DNA from: Pegea sp. RAD2-039
Lineage: Eukaryota > Chordata > Thaliacea > Salpida > Salpidae
Assembly: GCA_034620365.1 (NCBI GenBank)
Contig: JAQGEQ010000071.1
Span: 62,001-126,000 of the forward strand
Direction: 5' to 3'
Length of the DNA: 64,000 nt
Shown here: positions 1 through 12,467 of the stretch, one piece after another
How positions within the stretch are numbered: position 1 is the first letter of the stretch
How the letters are laid out: every line of letters starts with the position of its first letter
Notes under the pieces: generated by a model
The model's input: only the letters and a program-made list of their open reading frames with translations
What the model was told of the DNA's origin: nothing
Database searches by the model: none
Translations under genes and position numbers: made by a program

Positions 1-2179
1 TTCTACTCACAATATAAACATTACGAGTGCTTTCGATTTAACTTTGAAAGTCTTAAAGCTATGATCAACTTCATGATACTCTGATGAGTAGGATTATTGA
101 AGCAGACAACTTATAATTTTACGAGATATTTTACTTTAAGTTCGATATAAATGCATCGATAGATATGTCTTCAGTATCGTTATGCTTGACTGATTAATTT
201 TGTTCACTGGCGTTATAACTAGCAAATAAAAAGGACAAAAGAACCATTTCTTCCACAAAACTTCTCTATCAACAGTCGAAGTCGCTTTCAGTGTTAAATC
301 ACAGGTTCAATGAAAGTATAGCTTTTAATAATGTCTTAATTGAAAAGACTATCCCATAAATACTCTAAAAACCTTTTGAGTTGTTGATGAAATAAATTAA
401 AATTAAAATCAGAAAAGTTAGAAACGGAAAAGTGGTTTTGTGTGACACAGAAATGAAAATATGTATTTATATGCAATTATAAGCTGAGTAAAAGCTGAAT
501 GAAAACATGTTGATGTCAAGTCTAAAAAGATGTGTCAAAATTGCTTGCTACAAATTGTCACATATAATTACATCACTTACATCGTAAAGATGTACGTTAT
601 TCCATGACATTTTCTAACAATCTACATAAATGCTCAATTTTACAAAAATTCAGGTTCTTAAAATCCCGCACAAGTAAGATCTACCCATGACCTATTGAAA
701 TTAACAATTTTTATTTTAGCTTCTACCTGATAAATGCGAAAAACAAGAGATATTGGCTGAGTGTGCTGCACGCTGGTGTATTAACGCATTAGACAACGGT
801 CTTTTGCTCGTGCAGCTCATACACTATGTGCTACGTTATACAAAAGCCAACGGAAGGCTGATTTTCGATAGTATTGTTCTCATAGTTTTTGTATTCTATT
901 TCATTGCTTCTTTCTCATTCTGTTTTATTCAATATTCAGTTATCACAGGTATAAGGAAGAAGGAAGTTTTCAAGCAAAAAGCTTTTTACTGCTTCAGCCA
1001 GTTTAGATTATTATTTCAACTTTTATTCTCTAATCTAATTTCATTCAAAACTTTCAGTAGCTCTCTATAGCTTAGAACTTGCATTTTCATCTGCAACGGT
1101 TGTCGCCCTGATGAAAAAGATCATAGAAGAAATGACGTCATTAGCGAGTTATAATCTAAATTTATGCAGAGTTAGAGATTGAGTTAGAGATCAAAAAATT
1201 AGTAGCAAATAGTTAATTCATTTCAAGTTGATTTTTATTAGGCTCAAATTAATCACTTGTAAGTTTAAAAGATTTAAAATAAGCTTTTTAGTTGAGAAGT
1301 CATCTGGGTTTAAGAGATTAACCCGTAAATAGAATTGGTAAAGTTACAAGTTTTATAACAAGAAAATTTATGTCATTTAAAGAACTCACATTTTCACAAA
1401 AATATTCTAAATATTTAAAACTAATTTTATTACTTAATTACATTTACTTTTATTTTATGAGTTTATTGAGTTGATACGCAAGATTTGCTCATGCATAACA
1501 TTATAATTTAGTTGTTGGGCAATGTTGGTACCCCGGGCGGTAGTACTATCTAAAAGTAAGAATAAATTATTAGAATGAAAAGTTATTATACAAACTGATA
1601 GAGATATACATGATGACGCTGCATATGAAGCTTCAACTCAGAGTAAATTCGGTGTTTATAACTTCACTGAATACAGGAAGTAAAGGACAGTCAATTATTG
1701 TGAAAATATCTCAAAGTTGACATGACATTACTCAGTAGGATTGCTTATTACAGTCAGTAAGCAACTCAGCGTATTATAACTAATAACTAGTTCAAATGTG
1801 GAAGTTAAAAGCGCTGGGCTGTTTGTAAGCTCATATCAGTATTTCTAACTGTAATAAAATGATAAGAAGCTTTTACAATTCATTATGAGTAGATATGAAA
1901 TCTAGGTAACAGAGGATTTAGTCTTTGAGGCAGCTAAGTTTAACAGCGTGAAGGTTTATTGAATGTTTATTAGTAGATATTTTTCACCTCATGAATAAAG
2001 TTTATTTAGAAAAAATTGCTTAAAAAGTTGTACTGTTGCATGTAAGTTTAGCTATTTGTACAAAGATTCCATTAAATAATTTGCAATTATTATTCCAGTA
2101 CAATTGTAAATGCACCTTAGTTTAGTACATTAAATTCTAATAAATGAAGATTAATTACTGATTAAATCATGATATAAAT
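1..2179. other. Upstream region with no assigned gene
   Basis: AT-rich DNA upstream of the first recognisable start codon. An open stretch follows a good acceptor-like TTTTATTTTAG at about 709-719 and reads to about 1070, but the peptide matches no family I know and no partner exons are visible. A palindromic cAMP-response-type octamer TGACGTCA lies at 1133-1140; it could be chance. Part of this region may be promoter or 5' UTR of the A1CF-like gene, but nothing fixes a transcription start. Confidence 0.4.
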
Positions 2180-5100
2180 ATGGAAGGAAAAGAATTGCAA
2201 AGTATCAGCCTGAATTCTGAAATTGATTCCATAAAGCGGAGGTTCGAAACAAAAATTGAACCTGATACTATTCAGCCTCCAATGAAGAAAACAAGACTAC
2301 ATATGCACACTGAGTAAGTAATACCTAGCTTCATTTATTTTCCGGGAATTTTTGTAAAAGATTTCAAAGCAGAACTTAGACTAGATTAAGGAAATATAAG
2401 CTACTTATTTTTCTTCTGACCTTGATAACTTAAAAACGTTTATCAATCAGTTTGTTATCTTGACGTATTCAGCAATAGTGAACTTTTACTTTAGTTATAA
2501 TTCCTCATATCATCGTAAGATTGGTTATTTTACATAAGAACAGCTCACAATTTCATCCGTGTTTTGTGTACATAAGCTTAAGCTTTTATATAAAGTCTAA
2601 AGACTGAAAATTTTCGGCTTACTTCAATTTAGTCAAGATTTTTTTATAGGTTTTAAACAGTTTATAAAATTTTTATAAAAATGCTTATTTTCAAGTTATA
2701 TAACTCATATGTGTTTAAAGTTCATTTTTCCATCTGATAATTTTTCATTAATGTTTAAATCAATTTAATCAAAAAAGGTTTCTGATAACAATTACATGAA
2801 TAAAACTGTATTGATTGAAATTCTACTCTTATTGTTAAGCAAAATTCAAAAAGAGAATTAAAGAAATTCAACTAAAGTTTCCTTAACAAACAGTCTCATG
2901 AATGCCTTTTTATTCAATTTCTTTATGTTCGTTTGAAATAAGAATATCGACAATAAAATTGAATAGACGTATGGTTAGACAAATGAATTGATTAATCATC
3001 GAGTATTTGAATTTTGCTACTTACCCTTTGCTTTCCCTGAAATATTGTTACGGTTAAGCGTATATAATGCATTTAAGTAAAACGTTGAGATTGTGAAATA
3101 TATTCTGAAGTTGCTTCAAACTAAAGCGTCTAAATTCCTATTTGGTTTTTACTGAGAAAATTTGCGGTTAAAAGCAATGAATTTTGCTTTTATAAAATTC
3201 CATTCGACTGTAAAATGCTATCAGATACTTTAACTGGAATTGACTTGATTGAAATTTTCATTCACTTTGACACTAATGTCAATTAATCAGATATTTTTGT
3301 GTCTTTTTTATCTCTTAAAAGACTCCGAGAAATAAAGCTGAGACTATTGATAAACAATTTACTTTTACAACTATTTTCTTGTAAGTAATTTGTTAAATAA
3401 ATAATCATTTAATGGGATTTATAAATAATTTATTTTCACTAAATATCTAGAAAACAGCTTTGACTCTTAACATGTACATAGTATTTTTACAAGAACTTTT
3501 AATGTCAGCATTTTTACAAGAATATAATTTGAAGATACCATTTCGAAAAAAATAAGATCATAAGATTTAATAACGCTGACTCATTTACAACATTCTTTAC
3601 GAAAAGATTGATGGACTGAATGATAAGCTTGTTTTTGAATATTTCATTTATACAAAAATTAATCATTTTCCAAGAGCATACGATGATGTGACTACAAGAG
3701 AAAACTTTTAGAATTGATTTAAAATAGAAACATTTGCGAAAACATTTTCATTTTTAGGTAATCTACTTTTTCTAAAACCTGATAAGCACAAAATAAGAGA
3801 TAAAACTTAAAATGAAAATATCAAAACTCTTCTAATTTATCTTTTAAGCCAAATTTCGTGATTTAATGAAAAGGTAAATAAATAAAAGAAACAATAGAAA
3901 TAAAAAATAACTGAAATCTGACAGTTTCTTTGTACTTTCTTTCATTAACAAATAATTTAATCAACAAAACTGACTACAAAACTATTTTTAAGGTAATTTA
4001 TTAATTTTTTCAAATGTTGTAAATTAGTTCTATTTGAGAAATGAAAAATTTTATATCTATGATTCAAATATTCTTGCTTATGTAAATTAATATGTAACTT
4101 CATTGGCTAACATCAAACCATCTTTACAGTTAAATAAAAACTGTAATTAAAAAAGCTTTACACTATATTTTGTAAACAGTTTCTTACAAGTATCGATTTT
4201 GTAACCAGGCCTGCTGAATCTGTAGAAGCGATCAAAATTTAATTTCTTAAATAGAATTGTAGTAGAAAGTCTTACAAACACAAAACATGTAATTACACGC
4301 TATTATCTACCTATTAGCCATATCGCTTTATGAGAAAATTGTTTAAAATGCGATTAAAGGCAAATATTTTTCACTTATTCTACTTATACAAACAGATGTA
4401 ATCAATTTAAAAACAAGAGTGACAGCTTTTTCGGCATTAATATTTCTATAAACTTTCCATCAAATGTTGGTATTTGGCTTTCAAAATGTTCAAAAATCTT
4501 TCAACTTGAAAGCGATGTTCACTTGAATATATATTCAACTGAAATTTAACCTTTTATTGATTCAATTATTGTCATTTTTTAAATATTTAAACTATAATTT
4601 ATTTAGACCTTTTTTAAATATTTTTTAAAAATTACTCTTAGATTTAAAAAAATACTTTTATTATATTTATTAAAATGTTAAAGAAAACAAAACTCAGACA
4701 CAAGGTAGTTTTTTGTGTTTCGTTAAAAATTTGCTATTAAACGAAAATATTCAAAAATTGTTTTTGAGACTTTTAAAAACTGTTTTTATGTTTATAATGT
4801 AAAAATGCATGTGACTGATATAATTCATTGAATATTTTAGACAAAAAAATCTGACATAACTTTAAGAAGTGATAGTTTTTGTATAAATCCATTATCATCG
4901 TTTTCATTTAAATGCGAATTTTTTCTATTTTAACAACGACATCTTAGCCACAATCAAAACTTATTATTTTAACAAAGTTCAAACTCTTCTTAGGCACCTA
5001 CAAAATACACCCTCAATTAACAAAATTGTGATTATTTGAAAACAAGTTTTAGAAACTAACTGAAGAAGTGAAAAAGATTTTAATCAGTATTCGAAGCAGC

Positions 5101-8100
5101 TTACAGAAGATCAGAATATTTATATAATTATAAATCAATCAGTATAATTTATAATGAATTCTTAACTATCTAATAGGCTATCTTGATTAAAGATATTGTC
5201 TTTTGATTAAGTTCTTAACTGCTTTAAAGTCTTTAAGGTAACAAAAGTTGATTTAATGTTTATATATTCTTTAAAATAAGGTAGAAAAAAGTTTATTTAT
5301 GAATAAACGCTTCATAAGCTATATCTTTAAAACAAAATAATATTAGATTCAAAATAAAATTGAATCATAACTTTGACGTCATATAATTGTAAATTTCATG
5401 AGATTTGCTAATAGAGATAAAAGCTTAGCACTAAATTTATACAGAGTCTAATGAATATACAAGAAAAGATTTCTTAGTATGAATCGTTTTCTTTATATTT
5501 TACTTTTCAAATCCTAATAACTTCACAAATTTCTGTTAAGAATCTGAAAATATTTCATTACTATTTAGTATAAATAAAATTTAATAATTTCAGTTTAAAA
5601 AGTATTTTCATGAAATTGAAACAGAGTAGCAGAAGTTAGCTTTTTGGTTGTTGACTAATTACTTGAATAATTGCGCTGTTGGAGCAGTCATCTCATAAAA
5701 AGAGGTTTTGGTAAATTTTCAAAGTTTATTGTCAAACATTTTGAGCTAAATATAACTGTAATCACTGATCAATTTTTTATTTATCTCTTAGTGAAAACTA
5801 ATCAAGAAACGTATTTCAGCAATTCGTTGTATGAGGTTTTATCGGTTTTAGACTTTTTCCGTATTTCATCTATTTTCATAATCATACCGTTTTCTTTTTA
5901 ATTATATTAAAAAAGAATTATCAGTTTCTAACTCTTTCAATCTTATTTAGTTTTTTCCTAAATACTTGCTAACATTTAACCAGAGCTTTCAACTAGTTCA
6001 ATCTATTTGCTTAAAATTTGTGGTCATCTCTTTGAATCATTAGAAGTATAGTATCTTGCAAACTATTTATTTCAACTTTCTACAAAAAAGCTTTTTGAAA
6101 TACAATGTTTAAATTAAATAATTCCCGCCAAAAGCTATTAACGTTTTTTACATTGAAAATTATAAAATGTACACCCATAAATAGTATACAGGTCATCGTC
6201 GAGATATTATATAATTATAATATATATATTATGTGAGAAGCAAAATATTCGATTTTTGTTGATCATTCGATTTAAGATTGTTGTTTCAAAGATTAATTTT
6301 ACAAAAATCAATCTTTACCAAATTCTAAACGAGCTATTGAAACACAAAAAGTCGTTCCAGAATTCATTTAATTTATCATGCTTGAAAAAGTGAAATTTTT
6401 AAACTTAAATTTATGTTTTGCCGCCTCGATTCATTTTCCTTTTAATTCAAACAGTTGTTGTGAACCATTTGAAAGCAAATATTTTCAAATCAAACCAAAA
6501 AGTTAATTTTCTTACAGTTAGTGTTCAACATTTTTAAAGGAATGAAAGAAAATTTAAATATTATGAAATTTTTTAGTGAAAGTTGTTAGTTTGAAGTTTT
6601 GTGGGCAAGATACTAAATAAAAAAAAACTATTTTATCATCAATACTTAACCTTTGAATCTATTGATTAAATCATAATTTAATTTTAAAGCTTAACATTTC
6701 ATTTGGGCTTTGATGACTTAAATGAGAAGTAAAATTTCAAACAGCACCAAGTCGCAATTTCCGTTTCAATGATATCTACGTCATCAAAACTTATATATCA
6801 AGACATTTTGATCTGTAATTATCACCTAAATGTAATCAAAATTGAAATGTTTTAATTTATTTAATGATCAACTAGTATATTCAGAAGTAATTTTCTAGTC
6901 ATATACTTGGTAGAATAATTCTGGAAATTAATTTTACTTTTTGAAGTAAACAAACTGATTAAATATACAAAATTCGGCAAAAAAGAAGATTTAATAAATT
7001 TTTAATTAGTATCTTCAAAAAGCTTTTTGTAAATTTTAAATTCCACAAGGATTTTATCATCATGCAAGTGTTTATATCAGTAATAAAGTTTAGCATAACA
7101 CTAAACCTTGTCAAAACATCTGATGCTAAGAAAACATAATCTTGTAATCTTTCCTGAAAGTAATCTAGACTTTATGAGATTCCAAGTTTGTCGATAATTT
7201 TTTTTTAAATAACAAATAAATGCTAATTATCTTAATTTTTATCTTTAAGTCTCAATCAACTTTGAGAACATTTAAAAATAACTTATATTCTTCTATAATT
7301 TACATACTTTAAGTTATTACAGGCTTAAAGGTTACAAAAACATTTTAAATGCAAATATGACAAGTTTTCGTTTTAGAAAATATGTTGGCTGAAGAAATGC
7401 TGTCAGCTAATTTAATTAATTAAAAACTATTGATTATTAATTTAATTCCATAACAACATTTTATCTTACAAACACATTACTTGAGAAGTAAAGGTTAAAA
7501 TATCATATTTCTCATACTGCTTCAGGCAATGTTTCTTATTCAAATCAATCTTTAGATTTAAGACTTGAAGGTTATTTAAGAGAAAATTTGATCTTATTTT
7601 GATATCAATACCTTAACTTCAAAACAAAGGTTTCAATTCTTATGTTTTTTTTTTGTCATGAAATCTTTTTGATGTTTTCTTTTTCATTCTTCTGTTACCA
7701 TACCAACGAGTCAAAACAACTTTTGTTTTGTGTATTGTTGTCACCTTATATTTGACAATAAACTGATGAAGTGAGAATTTGAGATGCACAAAGCAAACAT
7801 CGCCTACCACCTACTTGGCTCACTAAAAAACTTTCCATCAAAATGAAATGTTTGAAAACATCATTTAAATTGAAATATCTTTTATAGGATGGTAGACGGG
7901 ATGGAGCCAGAGATCCAAGACCCTAAACTAGTGGATGTGGAAAAATCTCCTGATGATGACCCCTTAGAAGGGTTACCTAATGAAGCTGCCTTAAAAGAGC
8001 TGATTAAGAGGACTGGATACATGATCACTCAAGAAAACGGACAACGCAAGTATGGTGGTCCTCCTCCGAACTGGGATGATCGTGCAACTCCACGAGGAGC

Positions 8101-11100
8101 CGAAGTATTTGTTGGTAAGATACCACGAGATGTATTTGAAGATGAGCTGGTTCCGGTGTTCGAGAGAGTTGGTCGGATTTATGAACTACGTTTGATGATG
8201 GATTTTGATGGTAAAAATCGGGGGTATGCATTCGTGATGTTTACTACAAAATCTGAAGCAAAATCAGCAGTCAAGAAACTAAATAACTTCGAGATCAGGA
8301 AAGGGCGGATGCTGGGAGTTTGTTACAGTGTTGATAACTGTCGGCTCTTTGTTGGAGGTATCCCAAAAAACAAAAAGAAAGAAGACATCTTCACAGAGAT
8401 GAGTAAAGTGACTGATGGTGTTTGTGAAGTCATCGTCTATCCAAGTGCCTCAGACAAGTCGAAAAATCGCGGATTTGCATTTGTCGAATATGAAAGTCAT
8501 CGAGCGGCTGCAATGGCTCGTCGGAAGCTGATCCCTGGTCGCATCCAGTTGTGGGGTCATCCTATTGCCGTGGACTGGGCTGAGCCGGAACAGGAAGTAG
8601 ATGAAGATATCATGCAACAAGTGAAGGTCTTATATGTCCGAAATCTGATGCTAGATACAAGTGAGGACACACTTCAAATAGTCTTCAGTCAGTTCTCTCC
8701 CGGATGTGTTGAGCGGGTGAAAAAGATTCGCGATTACGCCTTTGTCCATTTCACAACGCGCGATGCGTGTGTTGAAGCCATGAGAAAAATTAATGGAAGC
8801 CGAATCGATGATGCAGAAGTTGAAGTGACTCTAGCCAAACCAGTCGACAAGAATGACCACAACCGAATGGCCAAAGTTGGGGCCAAAGTGCTGGCCCAGG
8901 GCTCGCCTGAATCCAGTGCCACGCCCGCTATCGTAAGTAGACTCATCACTATGACTACCATCGACGCTGATGACGTCACTTTACAGGTAACAGCCCCAAG
9001 TCCAAACGGGATGGTCGTGTTTCCAAACGGAGTGCTAGGTACAACGGATTTATCGGCTTACTTTCAACCAAACACACTTCTTCCCGTTAAACGGGGTGAA
9101 AGGGGTCGGAGTAACGTAGGTCGAAATAGTTATTTGGGGTACAGTGCTGGTAAAGCCACATATGGTCGATATTATGCTAAAAACAATCAAGAGAGATGTT
9201 ATGAAGTGGCTGGAAACAGTTATGAGGTCCAACAGACCGCAGTCAGTGCTGCCGAGCTGTCCACAGCCATGTACAAGCCAGCAATGTCTACTATTTCTAC
9301 TGCATCCGCCTATGCTCCTACAGTCCAGCAAATTCTCCCTACTACTGTCTTGGCGCAGCAAACCACTAAAACACCTGAACAGCTTCTAGAAGAGGCGTGC
9401 ATCAGAAATATGTGGGGAAGTCCAGTCTATCAACTGATGACCATCCCATCCTCAGATAACAGGCAGCTGTTCTTTTATAAAATCACGATTCCAGCTCTCG
9501 CCAGCATGGGTCCACAGTTTGCTTATTTCCAGGTGAGTCGAGTTAATTTTTAGGTTATTTTTTACAGCTTGCTTAAAGTCCTTTTCTCCTTTGGAAAATG
9601 TTCGATTTTAAGACAGTTGCCTTTTTAGAAATAAAAAAATTTGGAGAGTTTTTCTTCTCTTTTTTCCGTTGTTAACGTGGCATAGTGAGAAAGTAAACTT
9701 CGGTGACTTGATCAATAGCTTATGCTCATTGTGTAGATTTGGGAAGAGCTTGCTGAAGAAGTTAATATAAAACAATTCTAATTATCCATTCAAAGATTCG
9801 TTTAAGAGTAAGGACATAGAAAAAGTTGTAATCAAAGCTTTTAGAACACTTATGAATCAAACCATCTCTTTTTCTTCTCTATCAAGATTTGGAATAAGGA
9901 AAAATCATTGAGGTGATAACAGGACTTTCGAATCGTCTAATTTCTCGTTTTCTTAATATCTTACTGATTTGATTGAAAGTAAAGGTTGTAGGTGTTTTGA
10001 TGAGCTTGTTTCTACCTTTTGATTATCTTATTTGCATAAGGAAAGAAACATCTTAATCTGGTTTCTCTGTTAATCTCAGTTTAGAGATTCAAAATCTTTG
10101 ATTTTCTTCAACTTGCACCTCAGTTGAATCTGCTAATTATCTTATTTGCATGTTGGTGTTTATTTAGTAGAGTTTAAATCTTATTTACAGTCTTAATTTT
10201 TGAGGTATTGTATCAGATAAACTGATTTGCTAATCAGCAATCTTATCAGCTTTTGTTGTTCTAAATTGAAGAAATTTTGAAAAAAGTTTAACAACTTGCC
10301 AAAATTTGACAAATATATGTTGATTTGCTGTTGAAATGATTATACAAGTTATTTCTTCATGCGATAAATACGCACTCAAAAATTGATTCAAAAATGTAAC
10401 TAGTTATGGCAGCTATTCTACCTTATTAAAAACAAGCTGATACAAGATTTTCAAAAAAGTCTTTTAAAAATCACTAATGAAATGTTCTTTTGCAGCCAAA
10501 CAAGTTTAGTGTCACTGTAGAAGAAGCAAAAACATTTGCAGCTGAATATGTTCTTTCTCAGCTAAATCTTCATCCAGAAAGCACATCTTTAGTACTTCCA
10601 ATGACTCAAATGATTTCATCAGCTGCAGGATCTGCTGGATATCAAGTAAGTATAAAAATTAAATTTCTATTTTCGATAAATATTTGCATTAACAAATAAG
10701 AAAAGAAACTTTTCTGGTTTGTTTACAATCTAAGTGACAGAATTACGCTCAAATTGATAATTTCTAAAAGATAATTTTGATATATTTAATTACTTCAGAT
10801 CTTATGAAATTTTAAGTTAATAACTTTTGTTGTTAGATTTTTCTACATCTTTTAAATATATTTATCAAAGAAATTGCCATTTCAGCTATCTAGAAACCTA
10901 AGTTTGATATCTTAACAAATGCTTATGTCGCCATAGCAACTTTGTATGTAGGGAATTAAAGTTTGAGCAACAGAAAATTTGAAAAGAAATTGTTAAAATG
11001 TCAATATATTACAAATCTTATACAAATATTATTCTGACTTAGATGTTATCCCTTATTTAGAGTCTGCTTTGTCAAATCAGCAGTTAATCTTACTATCTCA

Positions 11101-12467
11101 CTACACCTTAACAACCTTTTTTATATTGAAAGCTTAAGAATGATTTTTGTCTCGAAAAATAATGGACCAAAAATAAAATTTCAGAATTAATCAAAATTTA
11201 CAAAGTGTCTGCGTATTTAAAAAACAAAAATAAACAAGATAATAGCTCATATGATGAAATCATTACCGGAGTTTAAAACGTTTACTTTTTATGGAATATA
11301 TTATTGTTGCGTAAGATTTTAAGTCTTATAAAATTTGACTGAAATAAAATTTTGTGACTTATATGCTTTGCTTACAGGTTTATTAACTAACAAAGTAATT
11401 ATATTATAAGAATCGATGAAATTAAATACTTTTTTGATGACTGTTTATGTTTAAGGAGAAAAATTGTACAATTATCTAAAGCACTAGTTAAAAGGAAACT
11501 AAATATCAATTAAAAAAACTTCTAAATCTGTTCAAATTTTACTGATGTTATTATATAAAAGTAAAGTTAGAAAGTATTGTTTATAAACCAATTATTTTCA
11601 ACCATATAAACAAATGAATTATTTCTGTCATTCAAATTTTATTTTTATAACTTCAAATTTTAGAATAAAAGGTATTTTCTCAAAAATAACGATAAAAATC
11701 TTCAAAAAGTATGATCAACAAACTGAATTTATGTGAAAAATAATTGACCTCAAATTTGTAAACTTTCTTGATAGTATGTAATGATTTATTTTCATAAATA
11801 ATAGAAAAATATTTGTAGTTTCAACCTTATAACTATTTTCTATGCTTTAATAGGCTTAAAAATTGCTATTTTATAAGGCAAAGCAATCTTTAGTATACTT
11901 AGTAATTATGTTTCTTAATTTTAAACTTTTAGTTAAATACTTTGAAAATTGTGAGTATTTTAATTAAATGATTATTTCAAAAATCATTTTACAATTAGTA
12001 ATTTCAAGAAATAGGAAATCAGTTTTTTTTTAGTTGTCTTATCAAGAAACTTATCAAATTTGTACAATATAATTTTTTGCAGTAGAAGTTTTTGTACCAA
12101 ACAAAGAAAGAATTTGTAGTGTGAGATTTCGAATTCTTGTTCTAAATGTAATTAAACAAACACCAGAGCAATTTGATTTCATTCGATTTTCTGTCAGGTG
12201 CATTGACCTATGCAAGAACAACAAGCAGATATTTTTGTGAGATAAAATCACAAAAAATCTATGTTACAGGATTATTTTCTTATTACTTTTGACCTTAATC
12301 ATAATCCTTTTTTGCAGAGCTTTCTGACTCAACCAGGTTTGCAAGTAAGAAGTGCTCCACCCAATCAAGCGTTTGTACCGGCTTCGGCGTCATCGCCCAG
12401 TGCTGCCTTTCCTATGACTTTTGTGGATCCTACTTTAATGCAACCCATCACTGTAATGTATCAGTGA
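2180..12467 (+). CDS. A1CF/RBM47-family RNA-binding protein
   Basis: Predicted hnRNP-like RNA-binding protein of the A1CF/RBM46/RBM47 group, which bind mRNA and in vertebrates help C-to-U editing and 3' UTR regulation. Coding exons: 2180-2313, 7888-9532, 10496-10645, 12318-12467; phases agree and give 692 residues. Three RRMs sit at about residues 116-193 ([18 protein letters not shown]), 196-278 ([17 protein letters not shown]) and 291-363 ([16 protein letters not shown]). The family signatures [11 protein letters not shown] before RRM1 and [10 protein letters not shown] after RRM2 are present. The dsRBD-like C-terminal domain (about 537-625, containing [10 protein letters not shown]) is split by introns 2 and 3. 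Exon 1 is less certain: it rests on an ATG, a GTAAGT donor and phase agreement across a 5.6-kb intron (G completing a GAG codon). Translation could instead begin at 7889. I cannot separate A1CF, RBM46 and RBM47. Confidence 0.9.
2314..7887 (+). other. Large first intron of the A1CF-like gene
   Basis: This 5.6-kb AT-rich stretch runs from a GTAAGT donor to a TTTTATAG acceptor. It is by far the longest intron in the window; many others are 45-70 nt. I see no coding exon, RNA gene or recognisable mobile element inside it. The open frame at 5671-5901 has no family resemblance or splice context. Confidence 0.55.
8933..8986 (+). other. Possible 54-nt optional intron (exitron) inside exon 2
   Basis: Inside the long second coding exon, a 54-nt segment begins GTAAGT and ends TTTACAG. 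It is a multiple of three and has no stop, so retention inserts 18 residues (about 394-411, starting VSRLITM) between RRM3 and the C-terminal region, while removal leaves the frame intact. Its size matches the short introns of neighbouring genes. Whether it is spliced cannot be told from DNA alone. Confidence 0.5.

Noticed and set aside
753-1070. Open frame of 105 codons after an acceptor-like site
   Set aside because: The peptide matches no family I know, becomes low-complexity Phe-rich in its second half and has no partner exon; probably chance.
5671-5901. Open frame of 76 codons inside the first intron of the A1CF-like gene
   Set aside because: Phe/Ile-rich translation typical of AT-rich noise, no homology seen.
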